Assembly: GCA_023138875.1 (NCBI GenBank)
Contig: JAGLOO010000026.1
Span: 1 to 44,904 of the forward strand
Direction: 5' to 3'
DNA: 44,904 nt
Source of the DNA: Bacteroidales bacterium
Lineage (GTDB): Bacteria > Bacteroidota > Bacteroidia > Bacteroidales > GCA-2748055
Position numbers and translations under genes: made by a program. Numbering within the stretch: position 1 is the first letter of the stretch; each line of letters starts with the position of its first letter. The notes beneath the pieces are model-generated. The model worked only from the letters and a program-made list of their open reading frames with translations. It was not told the DNA's origin and made no database searches. Shown piece after piece: positions 24,267-32,489 of the stretch.

Positions 24267-25127
24267 CTACAATGCAATATCGTAAACGAACAGCACTTCA
24301 CCATGCCTGATAAAGAGTTTCTTATCGTAGATGGACATATGCGCCCAGTGCGGGCCGGAACCCCCATCTATTTTGAAAGAGCTGATAACCCTGAAGCCTT
24401 CAGGCGTCGGTTCCACAAGTCCCACATGTCCCCGTTTCTCCTCGTACACATAAAGGAGTCCGTCTGCATAGATGATGGAACCTTTGTTGTACCATTTCTC
24501 TTCATACATTACTTTTCCGGTTTCCCACAACAACGAACCATCCTTTTTATCCAATGCCACCACTGCTGTCCGGTTGCCCACCGGAGAAGAGATCACTGCA
24601 TCCCCTGTCAGCAACAGGGACTCCGCCATCCCCCAGATATGAAACTCACCCCCGTATTCCTCATGGGTATTCACTTTCCAAATGATATCCCCCGATTCAA
24701 TTTCCATACAAACGACTGTCCCCAGGCCACCCATGATGTATAAGCGATCATCTTCAATGGTCGGGGTACTCCTGGTTTCCGGAAATGATTGATTCCAGGC
24801 ATTACCGCAAACTGTTTCCCACTTGACGTTCCCCTTCGTATCAAGTTTGGTTACCACATCCCGGCTGTCCCTCCTGCCGCTAATGTAGACCATACCGTTA
24901 TGAAGTATGGGTGTGGAATAGCCATTGCCCAGCCCCTCTTTTTTTAAAATGAGTTCAGGGTCCCCTTCAGGCCACTGTTTTAACAAACCGGTATCATGAT
25001 ATTTTCCATCCCGTTCAGGTCCCCTCCACTGTGTATCCTGTGCCTGAACCGCAGCGCACTGAGCAACAATGAGCAGCAAAAAGGCAACACCATTCCCTAA
25101 TATTCTATATCCTAACTTCTTCAACAT
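24267..25127 (-). CDS. PQQ-like beta-propeller paralog, blade-deleted but in frame
   Basis: ATGs at 25143-25145 and 25125-25127 are both possible; the second (MLKKLGYRILGNG) matches the start of the next paralog and gives 286 residues. A signal peptide ends at AVQAQ and the WRGPERDGKYHDTGLLKQWP domain start follows. Compared with the 423-residue neighbour at 25156-26427, about 135 residues are missing between VVALDKKDGSLLWETGK and YNKGSIIYADGLLYVYEEKRG, joining two blade-type repeats. The reading frame survives. It may be a smaller functional propeller or a decaying copy. Confidence 0.75.
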   Translation of the reverse strand: MLKKLGYRILGNGVAFLLLIVAQCAAVQAQDTQWRGPERDGKYHDTGLLKQWPEGDPELILKKEGLGNGYSTPILHNGMVYISGRRDSRDVVTKLDTKGNVKWETVCGNAWNQSFPETRSTPTIEDDRLYIMGGLGTVVCMEIESGDIIWKVNTHEEYGGEFHIWGMAESLLLTGDAVISSPVGNRTAVVALDKKDGSLLWETGKVMYEEKWYNKGSIIYADGLLYVYEEKRGHVGLVEPTPEGFRVISSFKIDGGSGPHWAHMSIYDKKLFIRHGEVLFVYDIAL

Positions 25128-25155
25128 ACCTAACTTCCCTATCATATCTAACTCA

Positions 25156-26427
25156 CTAACTTTTAACTTTATAACTAATTAACAATTCCCCATGCCGGAC
25201 CAGCAGCATTCCGTTATATATTGCAGGCCTCGCCCAGTGGGGTCCATTGCCATCCTTCACACGAAAAGAACTGATTACTTTGAATCCATCAGGATCGGCC
25301 TTCACCAGGGCCATATTTCCCCGCTTTTCTTCGTAACAGTAAAGCATCCCATCGGCATAGATGATGGGGCCCTTATTATGCCATTTTGCCAACCAGATGA
25401 TCTCCCCCGTGTGCCAGTTCAAACAGACCCATTTGCCCGATTGTCGCCCTGTAAAATTTGAACCATAAACGTGACCATCCACCACAACCACACCATGGTT
25501 CTGGTTATCGAAAGTGTGGTCAATGTACTTTTCTGTGACCGACCGGCCATCGGGAGCGATCTCCAGCATGACAGATTCCTTATCCCAGCCGCTGGTGATC
25601 CACAGGCAACTATCAAGGTAGACTGGCGTATTGGACTGGATGGTGGTATTCTCGTCCTTCTCATCCAGGATGTTGTAATGATAGGTCCACAGGATCTCTC
25701 CATTTTCGGGATCCACACCAAGGGTATGGGTTCGGGTAGCTGTAATGATATATTTTTGCCCACAATGCTCAATAAGAGCCGGCGACAAGTTGGAGCGTTG
25801 TGCTCCCATAGATTCTGATTTCCAGACCAGTTCTCCGGTCATCTTATCCAGCGCGATTACTGTTGTACTTTCTCCTGCAGGTGTGGCGATTACTTTATCA
25901 TCCACCAGTAACAGGGATTCTGAGACACCGAACATATCCCAGTGACTGTTATACTTCTCATGGATATCCACACTCCAGATCTCTGCTCCGGTTTTTGCAT
26001 TGAAGCATACCATATTGTCCATACCTGTGAGCACATAAACCCTGTCTCCATCCACTGCAGGTGTACAACGGGATTCCGGGAAAGACTGGTTCCAGGACCG
26101 GCCGAATGGTTTTTGCCAGAGAATGTTCCCTTCAAGATCCATTGCCGTCACGTATTCAATGGTATCCTTGATCCCGGTCACATAGATCATATCGCGGGTG
26201 GCAACAGCCGAGGAAAAACCTTTCCCAATCCCTTCTGTTGTAAAAAGCAATTCGGGTCCTTCTTCCGGCCATTCCCTGAGCAATAACAGATCTGGAAATT
26301 TTCCATCCCGGTCCGGCCCACGCCACTGAGCATCTTGCGCATATACTGCACCACAATGAGCAAAAAAGAACAGCAGAACGACAATAGCCCGTTCCAGCTG
26401 CCCATATCCTGACTTTCTTTCTAACAT
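25156..26427 (-). CDS. Exported PQQ-like beta-propeller paralog, full length
   Basis: The ATG at 26425-26427 (MLERKSGYGQLERAIVVLL) is preferred over the one at 26452-26454, because it aligns with its paralog and does not overlap the restored end of the upstream gene. The 423-residue protein has a signal peptide ending at AVYAQ, then WRGPDRDGKFPDLLLLREWP and a full set of blades, e.g. MVCFNAKTGAEIWSVDIH, VIALDKMTGELVWKSE and LGVDPENGEILWTYHYN. It ends with the shared tail in which YADGMLYCYEEKRG precedes MALVKADPDGF and HWARPAIYNGMLLVRHGE. No catalytic quinoprotein residues were recognised. Confidence 0.85.
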   Translation of the reverse strand: MLERKSGYGQLERAIVVLLFFFAHCGAVYAQDAQWRGPDRDGKFPDLLLLREWPEEGPELLFTTEGIGKGFSSAVATRDMIYVTGIKDTIEYVTAMDLEGNILWQKPFGRSWNQSFPESRCTPAVDGDRVYVLTGMDNMVCFNAKTGAEIWSVDIHEKYNSHWDMFGVSESLLLVDDKVIATPAGESTTVIALDKMTGELVWKSESMGAQRSNLSPALIEHCGQKYIITATRTHTLGVDPENGEILWTYHYNILDEKDENTTIQSNTPVYLDSCLWITSGWDKESVMLEIAPDGRSVTEKYIDHTFDNQNHGVVVVDGHVYGSNFTGRQSGKWVCLNWHTGEIIWLAKWHNKGPIIYADGMLYCYEEKRGNMALVKADPDGFKVISSFRVKDGNGPHWARPAIYNGMLLVRHGELLISYKVKS

Positions 26428-26437
26428 TTCTAACTGC

Positions 26438-27537
26438 CTAATCTTTAACCTCATATGCTATAAGCACATTCCCATGTCTCAGATAGAGAACTCCCTCATG
26501 GATCGTGGGATACGCAATGTGGAGACCGGAACCCTGGGTGACTTTTGTCTGGCTGACAACCTCGAATCCGGCCGGATCCGGTTTAACCAATGCCAGTTCA
26601 CCCTCTTGTCCTCACCAAAGGATTCATAAATATATCCGTCATACAGAACTGCTCCATACCGGTAATCACACACCTGGTTCTCCCAGACAAGCGATACGGA
26701 ACTTCCATCCTCGTTTAGTTTTAGTTTTCCTCCACCCTTCTCATGACCGCTCATATAGTAGAGTTCTCCTTCCTGATAAAGAGGTGTACTGGAATGCACC
26801 GACCATTCCCATGGACGGTCCTCTGACCAGAGCAATTCACCCGTGGAAGCATCCAGTCCAAGCAAATGCGACTTGGTGTAGGTGGACAGTATCTTTCTTC
26901 CGTTATGTTCAAACAACAGCGGTGTGCAGTAAGCAGATACTTCACCCTCCCCCTTGCAGCTCCATATGAGGTTACCGGAATGCCTGTCCAGTGCAACCAC
27001 ATTGTACTCTACCCCCCCGGGGGTGGCATAGATTATGTTTTCGTCCACAACAGGTGTTTCGTTTAAACCCCATCGAATATTTTTTCCATCAAATGCAGTG
27101 AACAAATCTTTGCTCCATAGAACGGATCCGTCCTCGTTGTTGAAACAGATCAGTTGCCCCCTGCCGCTCTCCAGGTAGATCTTCTTACCAACCACTACCG
27201 GTGATCCCCTTGTCCCTTTATAACTGCCGGTAAATTCAATTCCATACGGGACATTATAAACCAGATCTCCCTGTAAATTGAATTTAAACAGGTAGCCTGT
27301 GCTGTCGATCATGCCCGTGGTAAACAAGAATCCGTTCTGTATAACTGCAGAGGAGTATCCGATTCCCAGGCTGTCAAATGTCCATAAGATCTCGGGGCCA
27401 CCGGTAGGCCACTCTTTCAGTAAACCGGTTTCCTGGTAGATCCCGTTCCCTGAGGGTCCCCTCCAGCGCGTGGGTTCCTGTGTCTGACAACTGAACAAAA
27501 TCCCTGAGACCAGAAAAATTAAAATATTCTTGCTCAT
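26438..27537 (-). pseudogene. PQQ-like lipoprotein paralog with internal deletion and frameshift
   Basis: The ATG is at 27535-27537, with a lipoprotein signal (FLVSGILFSC). It aligns well with the 404-residue paralog at 27558-28772 up to GAVLYDGYIYESFGEDKR. There about 40 residues are missing and the frame slips. The nominal ORF ends at 26479 with an unrelated tail, but one extra G in the run at 26601-26603 (plus-strand C3) restores GELALVKPDPAGFEVVSQTK, the family tail and a stop at 26438-26440. The first ~315 residues could still make a truncated lipoprotein. The restored stop sits 10 nt before the next start. Confidence 0.8.
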
Positions 27538-27557
27538 GACCGTGGGCTAAAAAATTG

Positions 27558-28772
27558 TCATTTGACTTTGTACGCTATCAGTGCCTTCCCATGCCTCAGA
27601 TAGAGAACTCCATCATGGATCATGGTGTGAGCCCAGTGTTGTTCGGAACCAAGCGCTACCTTTGTCTTGCTGACCACCTCGAATCCGGCAGGATCTGCTT
27701 TTACAAGGACAAGTTCACCCTTTTCACTATAACAATAAAGCATTCCGTCGGCATAGATCACATTCCCTTTGCCAATAGCACTGGAAGCATATATTTCCTT
27801 ACCGGTTTTCCATTCAAGGCATCTCCATTGGCGGTTGTCATCCCCTGATCCATACAGGTACCCGTCCACCAGAACTGCCCCTCCCATGCGGCTATCCAGC
27901 TTCCTGTTCTTCCATATTACGGTGACCGAACTTCCGTCATTATTCAATCTGAGTTTTCCGCCACCCTGGCCATAACCACTGAAATAATAGAGTTCCCCGT
28001 CACGATAAATGGGTGTATTGGCATGAATGGAATACTTGTTGGGCTGACTCTGTGACCATAGGAGTTTACCAGTAGCAGCATCCAGTCCCATGAAATGTGA
28101 AGCAGTATGTGTGGCCAGTATTTTCCTTCCATTGTGTTCAAATAGAAGGGGAGTACAGTAGGCCGAAAGCTCGCCCTTCCCCTTGCTGGTCCAGATCAGT
28201 TTGCCTGTATGCCTGTCCAGTGCAACCACATTGTTGTTCTTTCCGCCGGGAGTGGCATATACCACATCCCCGTCTACCACCACCGTTTCATTAACACCCC
28301 ACCGGATATTCGTTCCATCCAGGTCCCCGAACAGCTCCTTACTCCACAGGATCTTACCGTCAGAATTATTGAAACATACCAGTTTTCCGTTACCACTCTC
28401 CACGTATATCTTATCTCCAACAACCACAGGGGTTCCCCTTGTACCATACCAGCTTTCTGTAAACTCGGGCCCGTAGGGTTTCTTATAGATAAGTTTTCCA
28501 TCGAGGCTGAATTTAAAAAGGAAGCCTGTGCTATTTATCATTCCGGTAGTAAAAAGGTATCCACTCTGTACCGATGCAGAAGAGTGACCCTGTCCAAGTT
28601 CTTCAAAGGTCCAGATAATATCAGGGCCTTTTGCAGGCCATTGCTTTAATAATCCCGTTTCAGCGTATATTCCATCACCAGAAGAGCCCCTCCATCGTGT
28701 TGGTTCCTGTGCCCGGCAACTTAGAACAATCCATACCACAAGCATCATTATTGCTATTCTTTTCATCTTCAT
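27558..28772 (-). CDS. PQQ-like beta-propeller lipoprotein, first gene of the operon
   Basis: This 404-residue protein (ATG at 28770-28772) has a lipoprotein-type signal with the lipobox Cys at VLSC (about residue 19), followed by AQEPTRWRGSSGDGIYAETG. Blades include LVCFNNSDGKILWSKELF, VALDRHTGKLIWTSKGK and MGLDAATGKLLWSQSQ, and the C-terminal tail ends HWAHTMIHDGVLYLRHGK. As a lipoprotein it probably sits in the outer or inner membrane leaflet facing the periplasm. It is the intact member of the lipoprotein pair and the promoter-proximal gene of the 16-gene run. A promoter on the minus strand was not clearly recognised. Confidence 0.86.
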   Translation of the reverse strand: MKMKRIAIMMLVVWIVLSCRAQEPTRWRGSSGDGIYAETGLLKQWPAKGPDIIWTFEELGQGHSSASVQSGYLFTTGMINSTGFLFKFSLDGKLIYKKPYGPEFTESWYGTRGTPVVVGDKIYVESGNGKLVCFNNSDGKILWSKELFGDLDGTNIRWGVNETVVVDGDVVYATPGGKNNNVVALDRHTGKLIWTSKGKGELSAYCTPLLFEHNGRKILATHTASHFMGLDAATGKLLWSQSQPNKYSIHANTPIYRDGELYYFSGYGQGGGKLRLNNDGSSVTVIWKNRKLDSRMGGAVLVDGYLYGSGDDNRQWRCLEWKTGKEIYASSAIGKGNVIYADGMLYCYSEKGELVLVKADPAGFEVVSKTKVALGSEQHWAHTMIHDGVLYLRHGKALIAYKVK

Positions 28773-29069
28773 TCACTTTAGTTGATTACAATTCTAAAAC
28801 CCTTAAAAATAATACTATTCACCCATATAGCACGGTTTCATTGGGTTGGCCTGAACTATTCAGAATGAATCTAATCTCCACCCCTATACGCCCCATAACC
28901 ACCTCAGAATCTTTTTTTTACGTTGTCACAGAAAGTCACGCATATTCCAGCTGTATGATAATTTTTGCACAGTAGTTTGGATAATAAGCTTTTATTATTA
29001 TAAATTTGGCGTCTAATATTTTTCACTAATAATATCCGGAATACCCGATATAATTTTATTTAGATTGAA
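28773..29069. other. Divergent intergenic region
   Basis: This 297-nt stretch lies between the first gene of the big operon (minus) and the SatD-family gene (plus). It contains one convincing plus-strand promoter (28976-29008). On the minus strand I found only a near-match TAGAATTG close to 28790 with no matching -33 element. No coding sequence was seen. Confidence 0.6.
28976..29008 (+). promoter_or_regulatory. Bacteroidota sigma-type promoter for satD-GH2
   Basis: TTTG at 28976-28979 and TAAATTTG at 29001-29008, separated by 21 nt, fit the established Bacteroidota consensus TTTG-N19-21-TAnnTTTG. A start a few bases later would leave a leader of roughly 50 nt before the ATG at 29070. Confidence 0.65.
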
Positions 29070-29732
29070 ATGACGAAAAAGGCACATTACGCTGTTGTCG
29101 CGGGGGAACTCGCCCCTGGTGCCAGGGTATCGGATGAACAGTTCAGCAAGATCCCCGACCTCATCAGGGCTTCCTTCCAGGCTGTGAACAGGATGGTTCC
29201 GGAAGCAGGTAAGCTCAAATATGAGATTATCAGGATGGATGAATTTCTTGCCCTGTCGGATTCACCTGTCCACTCCCTCAGATCAGTGATTATGCTGTTC
29301 AGTGCATTCCGGTTCCTTTCATATAAAGAGCTTGCTGAGAGATTGGATCTGAGGGCGTGTGAAGGGATCGGTCCCGTTGAATTTGCTCAGGACCACCTGA
29401 GGGAATCCGATGGCACTGCATTCAGAATGGCTACCAATAAGATCGGAAAAATGAAGCGGAACCAGCGTATAAGCATCATTACTCCGGATAAATCATTGAA
29501 TGCCGAATTTGAACTGACCTGCAGCTTCATGGATATTTTGATACATGACTGGTCGGATGAACAGGCCGAGGCCATGTTCCTGAACCTGACAGGCAAAAAT
29601 CAGATGGAGATCAGCCAGATGCTCGGGATCTCACAACCTGCAGTAAACCGCAGGCTAAAAGCCGCTCATTTTGATACTATTCATAAGTTCATTAACCGAT
29701 TCGAACACCTGTTAAAGACTCCTGGTAACTGA
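29070..29732 (+). CDS. SatD-family protein with C-terminal helix-turn-helix
   Basis: This 220-residue protein has the N-terminal start HYAVVAGELAPGARVS and the internal ESDGTAFRMATNKI characteristic of SatD-like proteins. The C-terminal part ends in a helix-turn-helix-like stretch, ISQMLGISQPAVNRRLKAAH. SatD comes from the Streptococcus sat (acid-tolerance) locus and its biochemical role is not settled; the HTH suggests a regulator. The stop TGA (29730-29732) shares one base with the ATG of the glycosidase after it, so the two are translationally coupled. Confidence 0.75.
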   Translation: MTKKAHYAVVAGELAPGARVSDEQFSKIPDLIRASFQAVNRMVPEAGKLKYEIIRMDEFLALSDSPVHSLRSVIMLFSAFRFLSYKELAERLDLRACEGIGPVEFAQDHLRESDGTAFRMATNKIGKMKRNQRISIITPDKSLNAEFELTCSFMDILIHDWSDEQAEAMFLNLTGKNQMEISQMLGISQPAVNRRLKAAHFDTIHKFINRFEHLLKTPGN

Positions 29733-32155
29733 TGAAAACCATTCATTGGATCATACTCAGTATCGCCTTTATCCTGGCCACATGGTTTATCTACCGTACC
29801 AGAGAAACCCAACCCCGGATCGATACAACTGTGGATCTCAACTGGAGGTTCATTCATGGAGATCCTGACGGAGCTGCAAACCCGGATTTCGACGATTCCG
29901 GATGGAGGTACGTTTCATTGCCCCACGACTGGATGATCGAACAGCCGGTAAACCAGACCAATGCATCGGGAACACATGGCGGATATTACCCCGAGGGTGT
30001 GGGCTGGTACAGAAAAACGATTGACCTGACCGAATACCAGTACAAAGAGCAGTTTTACCTGCTTTTTGAAGGTGTCCAGATGAATGCGGATGTATACTTC
30101 AATGGGACTCACCTTGGGAAACAGATCAACGGGTATGCCAGTTTCTATCATGACATCACGACTCTCGTGAGAACCGATACACTGAATGTTATCGCTGTCA
30201 GGACCGACTGCAGTAAATTGCCTGTGGACCGTTGGTATTCCGGGGCTGGAATATACAGGCACGTAAGGCTAATCGCCACAAGTTCTCTGCATCTGCCTCT
30301 GTGGGGAAACTCCGTTTTTTCATTCATCGATAGCACCGGGGATGCGGATTTGACTGTTTCCCTGGAACTGCTCAACAATGGTACTAAGTCACAGCGATTT
30401 GAGATTCTCTATGATATTGTTGATCCCCGGGGGCGTGTGGTGGCTGAAGGAAAGAGCAGCGAATTCCTGGAACCAATGGAACGGGGTAATTCCGAACGTA
30501 CATTCAGGATCGTGGATCCCTTGCTCTGGTCGCCCGACCAACCGAACCTGTATGCGGTCAACTGTTACCTTATGGATAGGAACAAACAGATCGACCATAA
30601 CAGGACACTGCATGGTTTCCGCTCTGTAAAATTTGACCCGGACAGGGGTTTTTTACTGAATGGTGAAAAAGTGATGATGAAAGGTGTATGCCTGCATCAC
30701 GATGGAGGAGAACTGGGTGCTGCAATTCCACTTGAAAGCTGGAGAAGGAGATTTAATCTGCTGAAGGAACTGGGGGTGAATGCCCTCAGGTTCGCTCACA
30801 ATCCACATGCTCCGGAAGTACTTGACCTGTGCGATCAGATGGGTTTCCTGGTTATTGGTGAGATGTACGATAAATGGGAGCAGAGCTGGCATGGGGCGAA
30901 TGATTTGGTTCAGTTCACAGACACATGGAAAACCGACCTGACAAATTTTATCAGGCGCGACCGGAACCATCCCTCGGTGGTTTTATGGAGTGTGGGCAAC
31001 GAAACGATGGAACAACTCAACGATCCGGGAAAGGGAGTGGAATGGTATAACGATTTGATGGAGCTGGTTCATTCCATTGATCCAACCCGTATGGTAACCT
31101 CGGCACTTCATCCGGGAAATGCCGGCCATGGCCATGAAGTACCTTCCCGGATGATGCACGTATCCCCCGTCGTGTCCTATAACTACAGAACCGATTCATT
31201 TAAGACCTGGCATGAACAATACCCGGATCTGGTATTCATTGCCACGGAAACAAAGGCATACGGGACCAAGCGGAAGGAAGACTACCAGGTGATTAGTTTC
31301 GCCGACAATTCCTGGAATGACATGGAAGAGTTTGTGGCAGGGCAATTCATATGGGCCGGCTTTGATTACCTGGGCGAATCAGCCGGATGGCCCGACAGAG
31401 GTATAAGGCATGGGCTTATACTGACCAACGGATTTATTAAACCACATGCATGGTATATTGGCTCGCAATACAGGGAAGATCCGATTGTAAAACTTACTGT
31501 GAAGGATTCCCTTCTGGCCGATTCACTGAACAGGCTGGACAGCTGGCAGACAAGCTGGGTAGGCGCTCCGCTGGTTGACCACTGGACATTTGATGATGAC
31601 TCTACTTCCAAGAAGGTGGTGGTATTTACCAATTGTACCCGTGTAGAGCTGCATCTCAATAACCGTCTGATCCGTACCCTTGAGAAGGAATCATTTGCCG
31701 ATGGAGTGATTAAGACCAGCATTGTGTATGAACCCGGGGAACTTGTGGCACATGCTTTCTATGAGGATGAGCGAGGCCGGGATCAAAAGGTTTCAGATAC
31801 ATTGATAACTTCCTCGGCACCTTTTGCGCTTGCCATGCATCCCGACCGGCGACAGATCAAACCCAACAGCCGTGACCTGGTGCATATTACCACGAAGGTT
31901 GTGGACAGCGCGAATGTACTTAATCCCCACAGCAATCACCTGGTGAATTACCAGCTTAATGGTCCTGGAAGGATCAGAGTAATTGATAATGGAGATCTTG
32001 CCGATCATTCAGACTACAAATCGATCTCAAAGGAAGTCAGGAAGGGGAAACAGCTATTGATTCTGCAGGCGGGGAGCGAACCCGGAGACCTGATCATCAG
32101 TGCCAGTGCCGAAGGCTTGAAACCTACCCGGGTCAAGATCAAATCCAAAGAATAA
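29732..32155 (+). CDS. GH2 glycosidase, beta-galactosidase-like, membrane-anchored
   Basis: This 807-residue enzyme begins with an N-terminal hydrophobic segment (WIILSIAFILATWFIY) and no clear cleavage site. A GH2 sugar-binding domain (DDSGWRYVSLPHDW, GVGWYRKTIDL), an immunoglobulin-like domain and a TIM barrel follow. The barrel has FLLNGEKVMMKGVCLHHDGG, the acid/base Glu in LWSVGNETM and a likely nucleophile Glu in FIATETKAYG. C-terminal beta domains of the DUF4982 style end the protein. The barrel hydrolyses beta-linked sugars; GH2 also includes glucuronidases and mannosidases, so galactose is likely but not proven. It converges on the small gene at 32166 with a 10-nt gap. Confidence 0.9.
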   Translation: MKTIHWIILSIAFILATWFIYRTRETQPRIDTTVDLNWRFIHGDPDGAANPDFDDSGWRYVSLPHDWMIEQPVNQTNASGTHGGYYPEGVGWYRKTIDLTEYQYKEQFYLLFEGVQMNADVYFNGTHLGKQINGYASFYHDITTLVRTDTLNVIAVRTDCSKLPVDRWYSGAGIYRHVRLIATSSLHLPLWGNSVFSFIDSTGDADLTVSLELLNNGTKSQRFEILYDIVDPRGRVVAEGKSSEFLEPMERGNSERTFRIVDPLLWSPDQPNLYAVNCYLMDRNKQIDHNRTLHGFRSVKFDPDRGFLLNGEKVMMKGVCLHHDGGELGAAIPLESWRRRFNLLKELGVNALRFAHNPHAPEVLDLCDQMGFLVIGEMYDKWEQSWHGANDLVQFTDTWKTDLTNFIRRDRNHPSVVLWSVGNETMEQLNDPGKGVEWYNDLMELVHSIDPTRMVTSALHPGNAGHGHEVPSRMMHVSPVVSYNYRTDSFKTWHEQYPDLVFIATETKAYGTKRKEDYQVISFADNSWNDMEEFVAGQFIWAGFDYLGESAGWPDRGIRHGLILTNGFIKPHAWYIGSQYREDPIVKLTVKDSLLADSLNRLDSWQTSWVGAPLVDHWTFDDDSTSKKVVVFTNCTRVELHLNNRLIRTLEKESFADGVIKTSIVYEPGELVAHAFYEDERGRDQKVSDTLITSSAPFALAMHPDRRQIKPNSRDLVHITTKVVDSANVLNPHSNHLVNYQLNGPGRIRVIDNGDLADHSDYKSISKEVRKGKQLLILQAGSEPGDLIISASAEGLKPTRVKIKSKE

Positions 32156-32165
32156 ATACTGGCCC

Positions 32166-32480
32166 CTATTTGTCCCATTCCCAACCTGACCGGAGCTTTT
32201 CTACAATGCTGCCATTTTTCACCCGGTACCTGTCAATGCTGTTTTGCTCCATGTCCAGGTCATCGATCAGGAACTCATGCTCGGGGAAAGAGACACTTCT
32301 TGACTCAATATTGCTGATGACACCGGAACTCTCCTCAAGTACAATGGTTGCCGAGTATTTCCGGTCACCCCTTGGTTTGAATACATAATCGGTATAATGT
32401 TCCATTCCAAAGGTATGGTGAACATCTGTCTGCTTGGCTTCGTCAAGGACTTCAGCTGATTTGATGGTAAGGACTTTCAT
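32166..32480 (-). CDS. Hypothetical protein, 104 residues
   Basis: The ATG is at 32478-32480, 9 nt after the histidine kinase stop, so it is probably co-transcribed with the kinase. The protein is acidic, without signal or membrane segments. It starts MKVLTIKSAEVLDEAKQTDV and contains YVFKPRGDRKYSATIVLEES. I do not recognise a family. A role linked to the kinase is possible from position alone. Confidence 0.6.
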   Translation of the reverse strand: MKVLTIKSAEVLDEAKQTDVHHTFGMEHYTDYVFKPRGDRKYSATIVLEESSGVISNIESRSVSFPEHEFLIDDLDMEQNSIDRYRVKNGSIVEKLRSGWEWDK

Positions 32481-32489
32481 TGCTATGGA

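Noticed and set aside
28209-28649. Plus-strand ORFs recurring opposite the propeller genes (also near 24246, 25942 and 26866)
   Set aside because: They look alike only because the propeller paralogs on the other strand are alike; no signal, start site or domain supports them.
12762-28772. True PQQ-dependent dehydrogenases
   Set aside because: The proteins have the beta-propeller repeat but no recognised PQQ-binding Asp/Glu, vicinal disulfide or heme domain, so only the fold is claimed.
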